64,000 nucleotides of DNA from NCBI GenBank assembly GCA_907163345.1, contig CAJQUN010000059.1, positions 3,282,189 to 3,346,188 on the forward strand, read 5' to 3'. This document shows positions 1-9,748 of the stretch, in pieces. Under the pieces are notes generated by a model. The model was given only the letters and a program-made list of their open reading frames with translations. It had not been told where the DNA came from and made no database searches. Each line of letters begins with the position of its first letter. The stretch's first letter is position 1. The stretch comes from Haberlea rhodopensis. Taxonomy: Eukaryota > Streptophyta > Magnoliopsida > Lamiales > Gesneriaceae. A program made the translations under genes and the position numbers.

Positions 1-914
1 ATTGTTACATTTTTTAACAATTTCTTCGGCATTTTCTCTCATACTGGGCCAATAATATCCTGCCCGAAGGGCTTTCTGATATAACATATTACTTCCCGAA
101 TGATTCCCACAACAGCCTTCATGAATCTCCTTTAGTAAATGTCCTCCTTCTTGTGTTGATGTGCATTGCAAGAAGGAAACTGAAAATCCCCTTTTGAACA
201 ATTTACCTTCTGCTAGCACAAAACGCCTCTCCATTCTCTTCACCCGAGCAGCTTCCTTTGGATCTAATGGCAACACCCTATTTTTCAAGAATTTAATGAT
301 ATGCTCCCGCCAATCAGATACGATACAAGGCTCCAAATTCATTATACTGTTGATTGCTATGTGTGAGACCAAAAGATCTTGTACCAACACTTTCCTATTC
401 TTCCACTCATGGATGGAGCTGGCCAACTTTGCAAGTGAGTCTGCTCGGTCATTATCCTCTCGTGGTATTTGCTTTAACTCTACTTCCTGGAACTGAGTCG
501 TTAATAATTGAACCTTCTCCACATATTTTTTCAGCTTTTCTTCTTTCACCTTGTACACCCCATTTACCTGTTGTACAACCAGCATTGAATCCATGAACAC
601 TTTTACTTTCCGAGCTCCGGCGTCTAATGCCACTTGTAAACCAGAGAGGAGAGCTTCGAATCGGCTTCATTGTTTGAGGAATGAAAACCGAATTGAATAG
701 CTATGGAAACTTCCTCTCCTTCTGGACTGATCAGTATAATTCCTGCCCCGCTTCCCTTCTGAGTAGATGACCCATCTACGAAGAGGCTCCAATATTTTTC
801 TTCGCGAGTATGAGTTACTTCCACCAAAAAATCAGATAAGGCCTGAGCTTTAATGGTACTCCGAGGCTGATAAGAAATATCGAACTCGCTCAATTCTGTG
901 GCCCATTTCACCAT
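1..914 (-). pseudogene. Second (archaeal-type) RNase H and integrase zinc finger, Tat lineage
   Basis: The frame from 914 has the aRNH start (WSLFVDGSSTQKGSGAGI, then SNNEA). One base is missing near 661, after which the family sequence resumes in the next frame (ALLSGLQVALDAG, REDNDRADSLAKLA). By my own translation that frame is free of stops to the window edge. It then reaches the integrase H2C2 zinc finger: the HLLKEIHEGCCGNH block and a final Lys-Lys-Cys at the first bases. The integrase core lies outside the window. Confidence 0.8.
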
Positions 915-1498
915 CCTTTTCCTGAAATTTCAGCTTTTGACAAGAGCCTTCCTAAAGGAGTGCTCGTTACCACCATGATAGGGTGAGATAAAAAATACGG
1001 CCGAAGCCTTCTTGCAGTAATTACCTGAGCCAAAGCTAACTTTTCAATCTCAGGATATCTTTGTTCAGCTCCTTGCAAGGCTCGGCTGACATAATATACC
1101 GGTTGCTGCCGTCCCAATTTCTCTTGGATTAATACCGAGCTGACAACTTCCTCGGTTACCGACAAGTAGACGAGGAGGGTCTCATTATGCTCGGGTTTAT
1201 TCATTAAGGGTAACTGAGCTAAATATTCTTTCAAGTCTTCGAAAGCCTTCTGACACTGATCATCCCACTCGAACTGCATTCCTCGCCTTAGTGCTTTAAA
1301 GAAAGGCAAACTCCTATCAGCCGATCTAGATATGAATCGACTAAGTGCTGCTATTCTTCCTGCTAACCTTTGTACTTTGTTCAAGGTCCGAGGAGGATTC
1401 ATTTCTTGGATTGCTCGTATTTTTTCAGGGTTAGCTTCCACACCTCTCTCTGTAACCATGTACCCCAAGAATTTTCCACTATGATTCCGACGGTACAT
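908..1498 (-). pseudogene. RT connection and first RNase H domain, Tat lineage
   Basis: Open frame of 196 residues continuing the polyprotein after a frameshift. It starts at the KFLGYMVTERGVEANPEKI block that follows reverse transcriptase in gypsy elements. It then has a thumb/RNase H region with YYVSRALQGAEQRYPEIEK. In many Tat elements this first RNase H is degenerate and backed up by a second one, which is present just downstream. A frameshift near 920 ends it. Confidence 0.82.
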
Positions 1499-2637
1499 TT
1501 GGCTGGATTTAACTTCATGCCAAATATTCTTAAAGTGGCAAAGACTTCCTCCATATCCTCTATCAGGTTTTGGGCCTTCTTGCTTTTGATCAGGACGTCA
1601 TCAACATAAACCTCCACGTTCCGTCCTATTTGATCTTTGAACATCTTATCCATCAGTCTCTGATAAGTAGCCCCAGCATTTTTTAATCCGAAGGGCATAA
1701 CGACATAACAAAAAGTTCCTCCCGCTGTGACAACGCCAACCTTGGACTGATCCTCGCGGGCTAAGGGGATTTGATGATATCCCTGATAAGCATCCATAAG
1801 ACACAACAGCTCATGTCCCGCAGTAGAATCCATTAATTGATCAATCCTCGGTAATGGGTAACAATCTTTGGGACACGCTTTGTTCACGTCCCGAAAATCT
1901 ACACACATCCTCCACTTATCTCCCGTTTTAGGTACTAGAACCACATTTGAGAGCCATGTAGGGAAACTAATCTCCCGTATATGACCTGCTTTCAACAACT
2001 CCTCTACTTGTTTAGCTATAACGGCATCCTTCTCGGGTCCGAAATGCCTTCTCTTCTGTTTAATTGCCCGAGCACCCGGATCAACATTTAGATGATGCTC
2101 AGCAATCTCTGGTTTTACCCCAATTAGCTCAGAGGAATTCCAAGCGAACACATCCACGTTAGCTATTAAGCATTCAATCACCCTTTTCCTCAATTCGGGA
2201 TCCAACTTAGATCCAATGCGAGTAGTTTTCGCCGGGTGACCTAACTCGATACTCATGAATTCCTCCTCGGGGATTATCCGCTCCTCCTCCTCGGGCTGTC
2301 CATGTTTCCTCTTATTACTTCCTCGCTCCCCATCTTCTCCATTTTTTCCTTTGTCTTGTTTCAACTCTTGCACATAGCATTTTCTTAATGAACTTTGACT
2401 TCCCCTTACTTGTCCCACTTCCTCTCCTACCGGGAATTTTATCTTCAGGTGGTAAGTAGAAGCAACTGCTTCGAAGGCCGTTAAAGCCGGCCGACCCAGT
2501 ATTATATTATAGGAGGAGGGTGCATCCACTATGAGGAAGGTGATCATCTTCGTCTTTGTCTTGGACTCCTCTCCTAATGTGACGGGTAAAGACACTTGTC
2601 CTATAGGACTTATGGCTTCTCCTGTAAACCCATGCAA
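1399..2637 (-). pseudogene. Protease C-terminus and reverse transcriptase, Tat lineage
   Basis: Open frame of 412 residues. Early residues (about 40-55) include the ILGRPAL motif that closes the retropepsin fold. The reverse transcriptase runs from about residue 150 to 390, with WRMCVDFRDVNKACPKD, PLPRIDQLMD, the FGLKNAGATYQR block and the catalytic YVDD near residue 345. It would copy element RNA into DNA. The frame derails after KLNPAKC, near 1,490, and the RNase H part continues in another frame (908-1,498). The catalytic residues themselves look intact. Confidence 0.88.
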
Positions 2638-2639
2638 AG

Positions 2640-3256
2640 AAGTATTTACTTTTTTGCACAGCTATACTTCCTAATTCCATCTGCTTCAACGTACTAAGGA
2701 AGAGCACATCTGCCTAGCTGCCTGTATCGACAAAGATTCTTTGCACATTATAGTTGGCTAATGTGGCTGAAATTACCAGTGCATCCTCGTGGGGAAAATA
2801 AATCCCTTGTAAATCAGCAGGTCCGAAAGCTATAGAAGGACTCTCCTGAGTATGACTTGGATTCATGGATAACACTTCGAGTTTTCGAGCATAACTTTTT
2901 CTTGCTCGGTTAGAATCTCCACATGATGTTCCTCCCGAAATTATATGTATAGTCCCTCGGTTAGGAACATTGCTCATGGTCCTTTCCCTGGTAACTTGAT
3001 TTCCTGCCTCCACTCTTTCCCCCCGTGCTGCCCAAGGAACTGGCTGAAGTACTCCACTCCCGGGATTAACATTATTCCGGGGGAAAGGAGCACTGTTTCT
3101 CAAGTCATCGTCAGCTCCTCGCCTTACATCCATTCTTCCTTCATGAAAACTCCCTCCTCGGGCACTTCCTCCTCGGAATACTCCTCTTCCATAAGGTCCC
3201 CCCCGACCCCTCTTCGGCATAATTTGGTTCATGGCTACCTCCCGATAAGGTCTCAT
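2640..3256 (-). pseudogene. Gag C-terminus and start of retropepsin, Tat lineage
   Basis: This continues the gag reading after a frameshift. It has an Arg/Gly-rich basic region (RGRGGPYGRG), then a segment ending in the aspartic protease motif FVDTGS. Asp-Thr-Gly is the catalytic loop of retropepsins, which cut Gag-Pol into mature proteins. Directly after the motif there is a TAG stop where the family normally has a serine codon. Another frameshift near 2,650 separates it from the rest of the protease. It cannot make a full protease. Confidence 0.8.
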
Positions 3257-4305
3257 CGGTAGGTACTGATCAAAGTTCCTCTTGGGCTGTCCAATGGCCT
3301 CTCCTTCCTATTGACTTCACCACCATTTTTTATTTCCTTCTTCTGCTTCATCCTCTGCGCTTCCTCCAAATTAATATATTTAGAGGCACGCCCCAGTAAT
3401 TCATCATAGTCTGACCGTGGCTTCTTGGCCAACGATCTGAACAGATCCCCCTCTCTCAACCCTTGGGTGAAAGCGCTGGCTAGTATTTCAGATGTCACAT
3501 GCGGAACATCAAGGCATGCTTGATTGAATCTTTTCAGAAAATCCCGCAGGGACTCCTTATCCATCTGCCTGAGACCGAACAAGCTCAAGGCTGTTCTCTT
3601 GCAACTTCTACTGCTCGCGAATTGATGAAGGAACAACGAGCTGAATTTGGGAAAGGAATCCACTATTCCTGATGGTAACTGATTGAACCATGACTGAGCA
3701 GCGTCGGCTAGAGTAGTCAAGAACACTCTACATTTCACCCCATCTGACAGCTGATGAAGGAGTGAGGCATTCTCAAATCGAGATAAATATTCTTCTGGAT
3801 CTGTGCTACCATCATAATTCCCCACACTCAAAGTTCTGAAATTAATAGGCAGAGGATCATCGATGACCTGAGAAGTGAATGGAGTGCTTCTTCTTGCCGA
3901 ATTAATACGGCCTTCCATTTTATTGCGCATTCTTTGTAGCTCCTCCTTTAGATCCTCCATTTGGTGGTGCAAAGCCCTATCTATTTCATCATTTGAACGA
4001 TTAAGAAAATCTTTCGATTCTTCCGCCTCCTCCTCCGACTTCTTTATAGAAGTCGAATCTTCTTCCTCTTCTTTACTTTCTTCCTGACAGGGGGGGGGAG
4101 TCATGAATTGCTTCATAACTTCTCCAACAGTTTTGGCAGTCACCTCAGTTAAATGTTCCATGGGTATTCCTTGGGTAGGTAATACTCGTGAAACATTCTG
4201 CGATGATCCAGCCTCCCCAGCCCCTTCTGGTTCTGGGCATGAACGTGGGGGAGTCATTGGTTTATCCCTCCCCGACATTGGCCCTCGCCCTTTGCTTCTA
4301 ACCAT
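3253..4305 (-). pseudogene. Gag polyprotein (capsid part), Tat lineage
   Basis: Open frame of 350 residues. The N-terminal third is acidic and low complexity, with a Glu/Ser-rich stretch near residues 75-100. Residues about 155-310 carry the retrotransposon gag fold, with motifs such as DPEEYLSRFE, AQSWFNQLP and LRDFLKRFNQ. Gag packages the element RNA into virus-like particles. The frame ends in an unrelated tail because of a one-base shift near 3,280; the normal reading continues in the next frame downstream (2,714-3,256). The ATG at 4,305 is close to the primer site, as expected for a gag start. Confidence 0.85.
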
Positions 4306-4360
4306 TTCGCCTTGGACTCTTGATGAAAAAATCTCTGCTTCAACGTCTTTACTCTTTTTG

Positions 4361-4378
4361 TTCCCACAGACGGCGCCA
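4361..4378 (-). other. Primer-binding site of the Tat-lineage element
   Basis: One base inside the LTR the minus strand reads TGGCGCCGTCTGTGGGAA. Its first nine bases fit the TGGCGCCGT start of tRNA-Asp-type primer sites; I recall this form from plant Tat elements. It confirms orientation and the inner LTR edge. Confidence 0.75.
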
Positions 4379-4379
4379 A

Positions 4380-4999
4380 TGATGTGATCCGTTATTTTAC
4401 GTTTTTGGTAGAATTAAATGTTTACGAAAAATAAAAGGAATACAGCAAGATTTTTACGTGGAAAACCCTCAAATTGAGAGAAAAAACCACGGGACCTAGT
4501 CCAGTATAAAGCTTCACTATAAATATTGATGATTTACAAGATGATCTGGACACCAAAATAATCACTCAATGAGTTACACGACTACTGTAAGAAAAATTAT
4601 AAAAAATACCGAACAGACTCAAGTTTGCTCTCTTCGGAGTCTTTTTGCCCAGAAAAATCCAACCCTTTTTATGAGGTTATCTAAGGGTATTTATAGGGCT
4701 GCCCTCAGTAACTAACTCGCGGAAAACCAGCAACATGATGTCCTTTGATCGTGGCTTGATGGGAGCCAGGCATGTCCGAGAAATCCGCGCCCCATTACTA
4801 CATGTTCATTCACGCCGGTTAATTTGTTAGTTACTCCCGAGTTTACCGCTAATCTTTGACCAGAGAACCGAGGAGGGTTAGCAGATGTTCGGTAAAACCC
4901 TGCTCGGTGCTATCTGTTTGGTGCACTCTGTTCGGTATATGACTTGTTCGGCGCTTGCGGGGATTTTACCCGATGAGGTCAATATTTCATATGACATCA
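4380..4999 (-). repeat. 5' LTR of the Tat-lineage element
   Basis: On the plus strand the segment opens with TGATGT and closes with ACATCA, a short inverted repeat with TG/CA ends, 620 bp. The minus-strand 3' end abuts a primer-binding site, which fixes that boundary. A TATA-like box lies inside. The second LTR is outside the window, so the outer boundary rests on the terminal inverted repeat alone. Confidence 0.75.
4688..4696 (-). promoter_or_regulatory. TATA box in the Tat LTR
   Basis: The minus strand reads CTATAAATA roughly midway through the 620-bp LTR, in a local GC-rich context. It is the likely start of the U3/R boundary for transcription toward gag. No expression can be inferred. 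Confidence 0.5.
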
Positions 5000-5235
5000 A
5001 TTATATACCAAAAAAAATTCAATAACATATACAAATTTTGGTATGATTGTGAAAGTTTTATTGTATATTGTGGATAAATTTATGTTTTAGTAAAGTGTAC
5101 ATAAGATTTAAAAATAACTTTAGTTTCTTAATTTATTCGAAATAATGTTTTTAAGTACTTATTCTGATCTGCATATTTTTAAATAATTTACAAATTGTTC
5201 AGAAAAAACATATAAAAAAACAAAAAATTGTGCAA

Positions 5236-5362
5236 GCAGTGATCGATCGCTGCATGTGGGCGGCAATAGGCGGCATTAGATCTTTACTCATAGAAATATT
5301 TTAAAAAAAATGTTGGCAGTGATAGAGACACTGCCTGTGGGCAGCTATCGATAGCTACCCAC
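5236..5362. repeat. Cluster of three short palindromes
   Basis: Three near-perfect inverted repeats lie within 127 bp: GCAGTGATCGATCGCTGC (5,236-5,253), a 21-bp stem-loop GGCAGT...ACTGCC (5,315-5,335), and a 26-bp palindrome centred on CTATCGATAG (5,337-5,362). The first two share GCAGTGAT. The flanks are AT-rich. They are probably the terminus or internal hairpins of an unrecognised repeat; no open frame. Confidence 0.5.
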
Positions 5363-5404
5363 ACATTTTTTTAAAAAACAAATTTAAGTTTTAAAATTTT
5401 AATT

Positions 5405-5545
5405 ACAGGTTCCGAGTTGAAACCGGTTCCTAACCAGAACTGGTAACTACTGAACCGGAACCAATCTGATTACATGCCGGATTGGTATGGTTACCATTGG
5501 GGTGCAACCGAAACCAGTTCGGAACCAGTCCGACAACACCCCTAG
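5405..5545 (-). mobile_element. Fragment of a hAT-like MITE rich in GGAACCGG
   Basis: The segment repeats the words ACCGGTTCC and GGAACC and ends in CACCCCTAG. It matches in style the complete hAT-type element at 44,195-44,571, which starts TAGGGGTG. Only one terminus can be seen here; no matching TAGGGGTG end or target duplication was found, so it is probably truncated. Confidence 0.45.
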
Positions 5546-5949
5546 GATATCCTCTTAAGAATGATATCCTTAAATTTTATTTTTACTTCAAAACCATGAT
5601 AAAGAAAAAAATATGTCTTCTGATTTTTTTTCCAACTCCATTTATTGTTAATGTTTTTTACGTGTTACCTACTATATGAAAAAAAATAAAGGTGAGTCGA
5701 TATATGATGAACTTATGTGTAACACACTTGTTTAATATGATGAATCCCATAATTTTACTAAGGACGTATATATGTAATTAGGTCAATTTTTGTTTTCATT
5801 GTTTTGGAAAAGCTCGCAACTATACATGTAACTTGGATTCAATGAGGGAAATTTTGGGGATAGAAAAGATAATCAATGGTTCAGCTTTTTAAGCGAGAAG
5901 ATAAAATTGTATTATAATAAACTACATTTTTAAATTATTTTTATTATCA

Positions 5950-6020
5950 GTGGGAAGAGGAGGTTTCGAACCCGATACACTACCCGATAAGCTGGCGATA
6001 CATGCAACTAGGCCAAATCC
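5950..6020 (-). repeat. tRNA-like SINE fragment
   Basis: On the minus strand a box A-like TGGCCTAGTTGC (6,004-6,015) is followed about 30 bp later by box B-like GGGTTCGAAACC (5,962-5,973). That is the spacing of the internal RNA polymerase III promoter of tRNA genes and SINEs. An AT-rich tail follows. No cloverleaf with proper acceptor stem was found, so it is not called as a tRNA gene. Confidence 0.4.
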
Positions 6021-6059
6021 GTTGGGAAAAGAGATGATGAACTACTTTAAACCAAAGAA

Positions 6060-6840
6060 CCTGATATCCCTATTGGAGGTCAGTACGGCCTCGACCCTAA
6101 TTTTATCGGATGTGACCCGACCTTGCCCAGTCCGTTGCCGCGCAGGCCCATCCCGTTGGATACCCTGATACTCCAGATACAAGCTTGTCCTAAGGGGCCC
6201 AGCGCGCAACAAAGACTTTAGCTCAGCCCTGAACTTCCACCCCTAGCCAACCAATACGACCCCGGCTACCTCACATGAGTCTAGCACTGTAACCGAGCTG
6301 GAACGCCAACTCAGGGCGGATCCATTGGCTCCTATTCTGCCCAGCGTCGACAGTACCATCGCGGGCACTAGAGTGGTCCCTCACCCAAGTTATCCACAAC
6401 TGATTGTCCTAGAACAGGGGACCATGCATAAATGAGCCAATCAAAAAGTGACCAAAACCCAGGGAATATTTTGTAGTACTATCACGATCTCACCGGTAGG
6501 ATGTCGTACGGTATGTACAGTATTTGTCGGTGGTCCCCACCCTCTAAAACAGAAAGACGTAGAGGAATGTCGGCGGTGGTCCCCCAAAACGCCCGCCGGC
6601 CATAACAGATTGTCCTTCTCACTCCTTCACTATATATGCGGCCAAAGTATCAGGTTTAAGTTTTCAATTAATTCTTTCGCTTCCGCTCAATTTTTGCATA
6701 ATTAAAAGCTCTTGCCCATACATCATCCTGACTTGATCGTCGGAGGGCCCCCGCCGAAGAACCCTCTTCGGCCCCCTTTTTGACCTTTCTTTTTCAGGAT
6801 CATTTACCTCCGTTGAAGGGGGTTATTGTTAACCGAGGAG
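6060..6840 (+). repeat. LTR-like fragment (gypsy type), plus strand
   Basis: This GC-rich segment stands out from AT-rich flanks. It contains a TATA box (CACTATATATGCGGCC near 6,633), then a CTGACTTGATCGTCGGAGGG block and a CTCTTCGGCCCC block. That resembles the R-U5 part of plant Tat/Athila-type LTRs as I know them. Clear TG...CA ends, a second LTR and an internal region were not found. Likely a solo or truncated LTR on the opposite strand to the Tat element at 1-4,999. Open frames inside look non-genic. Confidence 0.45.
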
Positions 6841-7279
6841 GACACCCTACCAAAATCCGAGGTAACAGAACCAATAAGATGTTTCAAACGTTCGCGATTA
6901 ATTCAGCTAAATATATTGTAAAACATATCCATCAATAAAGTTAGTAATAAATTTACAGAAATTTTGTCATAAATAAGATGAAGCAGCTACATTCATGAGG
7001 CTATAAAATGAGCCTGACGAGGGTAATTGATGTACAAATACTTTGAGAATCCTCCTATAATGTTGGTGTATTCTTGTGTAAGTACAGTCAGAAACGGTTC
7101 TAACTTAGGTATTGAGCTTATAAATAATAGATTTTTGGGTCCCTAAGCCAATCAATCTATTAAATCATTCAGAAACCATTTAAATGAGATTGATAAAGGT
7201 TTACAAGCACCCCTGCAACTACAGTTTTTCAGGTTCTTGAATCAAAAGCAAATCAATGGCTGGAGGTAACACCGATCGT

Positions 7280-7640
7280 GAACTTTTATATTTCCGCATA
7301 TTCGATTTTGTGCGTCATATATTTAGGTACTTTGAAAATCTATAAGTATCATGTTAAATTTCTAATAGTTGGTATTAGAGCGGTTTTTTTCCTTTGCCTT
7401 GATACATTTGAGATTTTTGATTCGGACTAATTTCTGAAAAATTATGACGATATAATCTTTAAAGAACTTTTATATTTTCACATATTCGATTTTGTGCGTC
7501 ATATATTTAGGTACTTTGAAAATCTATAAGTATTCATGTTAAATTTCTAATAGTTGGTATCGGTTTTTTTCCTTTGCCTTGATACATTTGAGCTTTTTGA
7601 TTCGGACTAATTTCTGACGATATAATCTTTAAACATGTAT
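7280..7640 (+). repeat. Tandem duplication, about 184-bp unit, two copies
   Basis: The segment from GAACTTTTATATTT at 7,280 to about 7,463 repeats at 7,464-7,640 with scattered mismatches and small deletions. The first copy holds the primer-binding-site-like TGGTATTAGAGC; the second has lost AGAGC. The duplication therefore happened after the copia insertion and spans its LTR/leader junction. Confidence 0.7.
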
Positions 7641-8539
7641 CATGATTTTTTAAGTAACCTTTCGGTTTTCAAAAATCGAACGAAAAATCACATTAAGAAA
7701 TCCAACATAATTTTGTTGAAAGCCTTTGAAATTATCAAATAGTTTTGAAATTGAACATGAAGCCCTAGTTCATAAATTGACGAATTAAATTACCGATAAG
7801 GAATCCAACTCCGTTAATTGAGGTTACAGGCCATGCCATGATGTCGGGTCGAGCATGTCGGGGTCATCAGCCGCCGAAAACACACCAAATATGGCATGAA
7901 ATCGCGTTTTGTAGCCGAGCGATTTCTTTCTGTTTTGGGCAAATTTTGGCTTGATTTTGGCCGGTTAGATTACGGATCTCGATGTTAAATGTCGATTAAG
8001 GAATATCCTATGGCATTAGGTCTGTATTTGCCGAGGGGAACGTCCCGATATAGCCGGATTTCGGGCCTGAAGTCATTTTCTGCGCGAGACAATAAAATCG
8101 TGATTTCATTGTGCTGATTCGTAGCAGTTTATGGCGGAGTCCGTTCGGAGGTGATCGCCCGGCGATGGGTCTACGTTGGTCGGCCGTGAGTTTGCCGGAG
8201 TAGGTGGCGGCATAAGCAATTGTGTTTTCAATTTAGGGTTTGATCCTAAAATTAGCTTTTTTCAATTTGGGATGGTTCTGAAATTAGGGTGAGAGCTTTT
8301 TGAATTTGGGAATTATGGTTTCTCAATTTAAGGCCTTGTTTGGGGTTCAATTTTCTGATTTGATATTTTAATTTAAGGGTTTGTTTGGTTCTGATGCATT
8401 CTGAAAATTCAAAATTCTGCTTATTTTTAAAAGTTAGTTTTGTTCAATCTTTATGTGCAAGTTGATTGTTTTATTATGGTTAAATGCACAATAATTTATG
8501 TAAGGCATAAAATATTTTTATGTCTGAATAATTTAGATG

Positions 8540-8985
8540 TCTATGTGATTCGTATGGTTTAGTTAATTAAAGTATCGTCATAACAGTTTTAATTAATTAA
8601 ATTACAAATTAATTATGTGAATCATATGAAGTATAATAGACATCATTTAGATGAATTAAGATATAGCATAGAGTATTTTTTATGCATTCAGGATAAATAT
8701 ATAAGTGATTTGTATACTTTAGTTAATTGAGTGTAGCAATAGCATCTTTGATTGATTAAATTATATATTAATTATGTGAATTACATAAAGTATAATAGAC
8801 ATTTATTAATTTAATGGAAATATGGCATAAATATTCTTTTGCATTTGGATTAAATGTCTATGTGATATGTATTATATAATTGATTAGAGTGTAGTCGTAG
8901 CAGCTTTAATTAATTAAATTATACATTAAATTCTCTAAAATCACATAAAGCTAAATAGACATTAATTGTAATTAATTATATTTGA
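8540..8985 (+). repeat. Tandem repeats of about 158 bp, three units
   Basis: Units start near 8,540, 8,700 and 8,857, each beginning TCTATGTGAT or a variant. Each includes TTAATTAAATTA, CATAAAGTATAATAGACAT and a GCAT-T-TGGATTAAATG-like end. A partial unit precedes them (8,440-8,539). Divergence between units is substantial. They sit in the leader of the old copia element, where such minisatellites are known to arise. Confidence 0.65.
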
Positions 8986-9090
8986 TATAATAGAATTTAT
9001 CCCACATGAAATGTTTTATATTAAATATGATTAATTAGGATAAGATATTGAATTCTTTTTCTTAATTTGCCCATAGGTATTAAGAATATC

Positions 9091-9500
9091 GGGTTTTTTA
9101 ATGAAATAATCAAATTTTTAAAAGTATTTAACAATATAACCGAATTTTTTTTTATTAGCAAACTAACGAAGTCGTCATGTCAGATGACGACTTCATTTGA
9201 TGTCGCCATCTGACATGACGACTTTCTTAAAAAATCTTATTTTTATTGATATCGACATGTGAGATGACGATTTTAGGTGAAGTCGTCATCTGACATGGCG
9301 AGATCTTTTAAAAAATAATTTTTTTAATGTCGTCATGTAAGATGACGACATCTTATTAAAAAAAATACTTTTTCACCTATGTCAGTATATAACGACATAA
9401 TTGTTTTTTAAACGTTGTCGCCATCTCAGATGGCGACAATTGAAAAAAAAATATTTTTTATTTGATGTTGCCATCTTAGATAGCGACAACAATCAGTTGC
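9091..9500 (+). repeat. Left TIR of the MULE with palindrome array
   Basis: The outer ~100 bp match the reverse complement of the right end. The inner part contains about eight imperfect palindromes of 21-27 bp separated by A/T runs. The clearest are at 9,168-9,194 (arms GAAGTCGTCAT), 9,200-9,226, 9,275-9,300, 9,338-9,364 and 9,413-9,442 (arms TTGTCGCCATCT). Most have a CATCTGAGATG, CATGTCAGATG or similar core. Confidence 0.85.
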
Positions 9501-9550
9501 TTCATCTACAAAACCGAACACAATGTTGCTCTTTCATAAACCAAAATCTC

Positions 9551-9620
9551 TTTGGCATTCGTAAACAAATTCTCTTCAGAATTCGTAAACATTTTCTCTC
9601 CAGAATTCGTAAACCATAAT
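9551..9620 (+). repeat. 24-bp tandem repeat, three copies, upstream of the transposase
   Basis: ATTCGTAAAC occurs at 9,557, 9,581 and 9,605, each followed by a TCTCTTCAGA or TTCTCTCCAGA-like stretch. It lies in the presumed 5' untranslated region of the transposase. Confidence 0.6.
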
Positions 9621-9748
9621 CTTCATTATTTCCTCCAGTCGTTTCCTCCGGTCGGCACATTGCAGGTACGTTGTTATTGAACTAATCAAATTTAACAACA
9701 TTATATATATTGTACTAATTTATAGAATTTGTCTTTATTTTTTAAGGT

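Larger units (their letters stand above)
1..4999 (-). mobile_element. Ty3/gypsy retrotransposon, Tat lineage, decayed, truncated by window edge
   Basis: Reading leftward on the minus strand the order is 5' LTR, primer-binding site, gag, protease, reverse transcriptase, RNase H, a second RNase H and the start of integrase. The second RNase H (aRNH) between the usual RNase H and integrase is the known hallmark of the plant Tat (Ogre/Retand/TatV) group. The coding region is broken by at least four frameshifts and one in-frame stop, so the copy is non-autonomous. The integrase core and 3' LTR lie outside the window, so the target duplication cannot be checked. Confidence 0.9.
6890..9090 (+). mobile_element. 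Leader region of an old Ty1/copia element (left of the MULE)
   Basis: A degenerate initiator-Met-tRNA primer site, TGGTATTAGAGC, lies at 7,370-7,381 after a probable LTR end. A long AT-rich untranslated leader with tandem repeats follows. The same strand resumes after the inserted MULE with a copia reverse transcriptase remnant at 15,715-16,585. I infer one old copia element with gag and integrase lost. The LTR start is unclear; an unsupported guess is near 6,890. Confidence 0.45.

Noticed and set aside
5482..6705. Short plus-strand frames in the GC-rich part
   Set aside because: They fall in LTR-like and SINE-like DNA, have no motifs, and read as ordinary chance frames.
9168..9495. CRISPR-like array of spaced repeats
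   Set aside because: The repeats are palindromic, diverged, irregularly spaced by A/T runs and lie within MULE terminal repeats of a plant genome.
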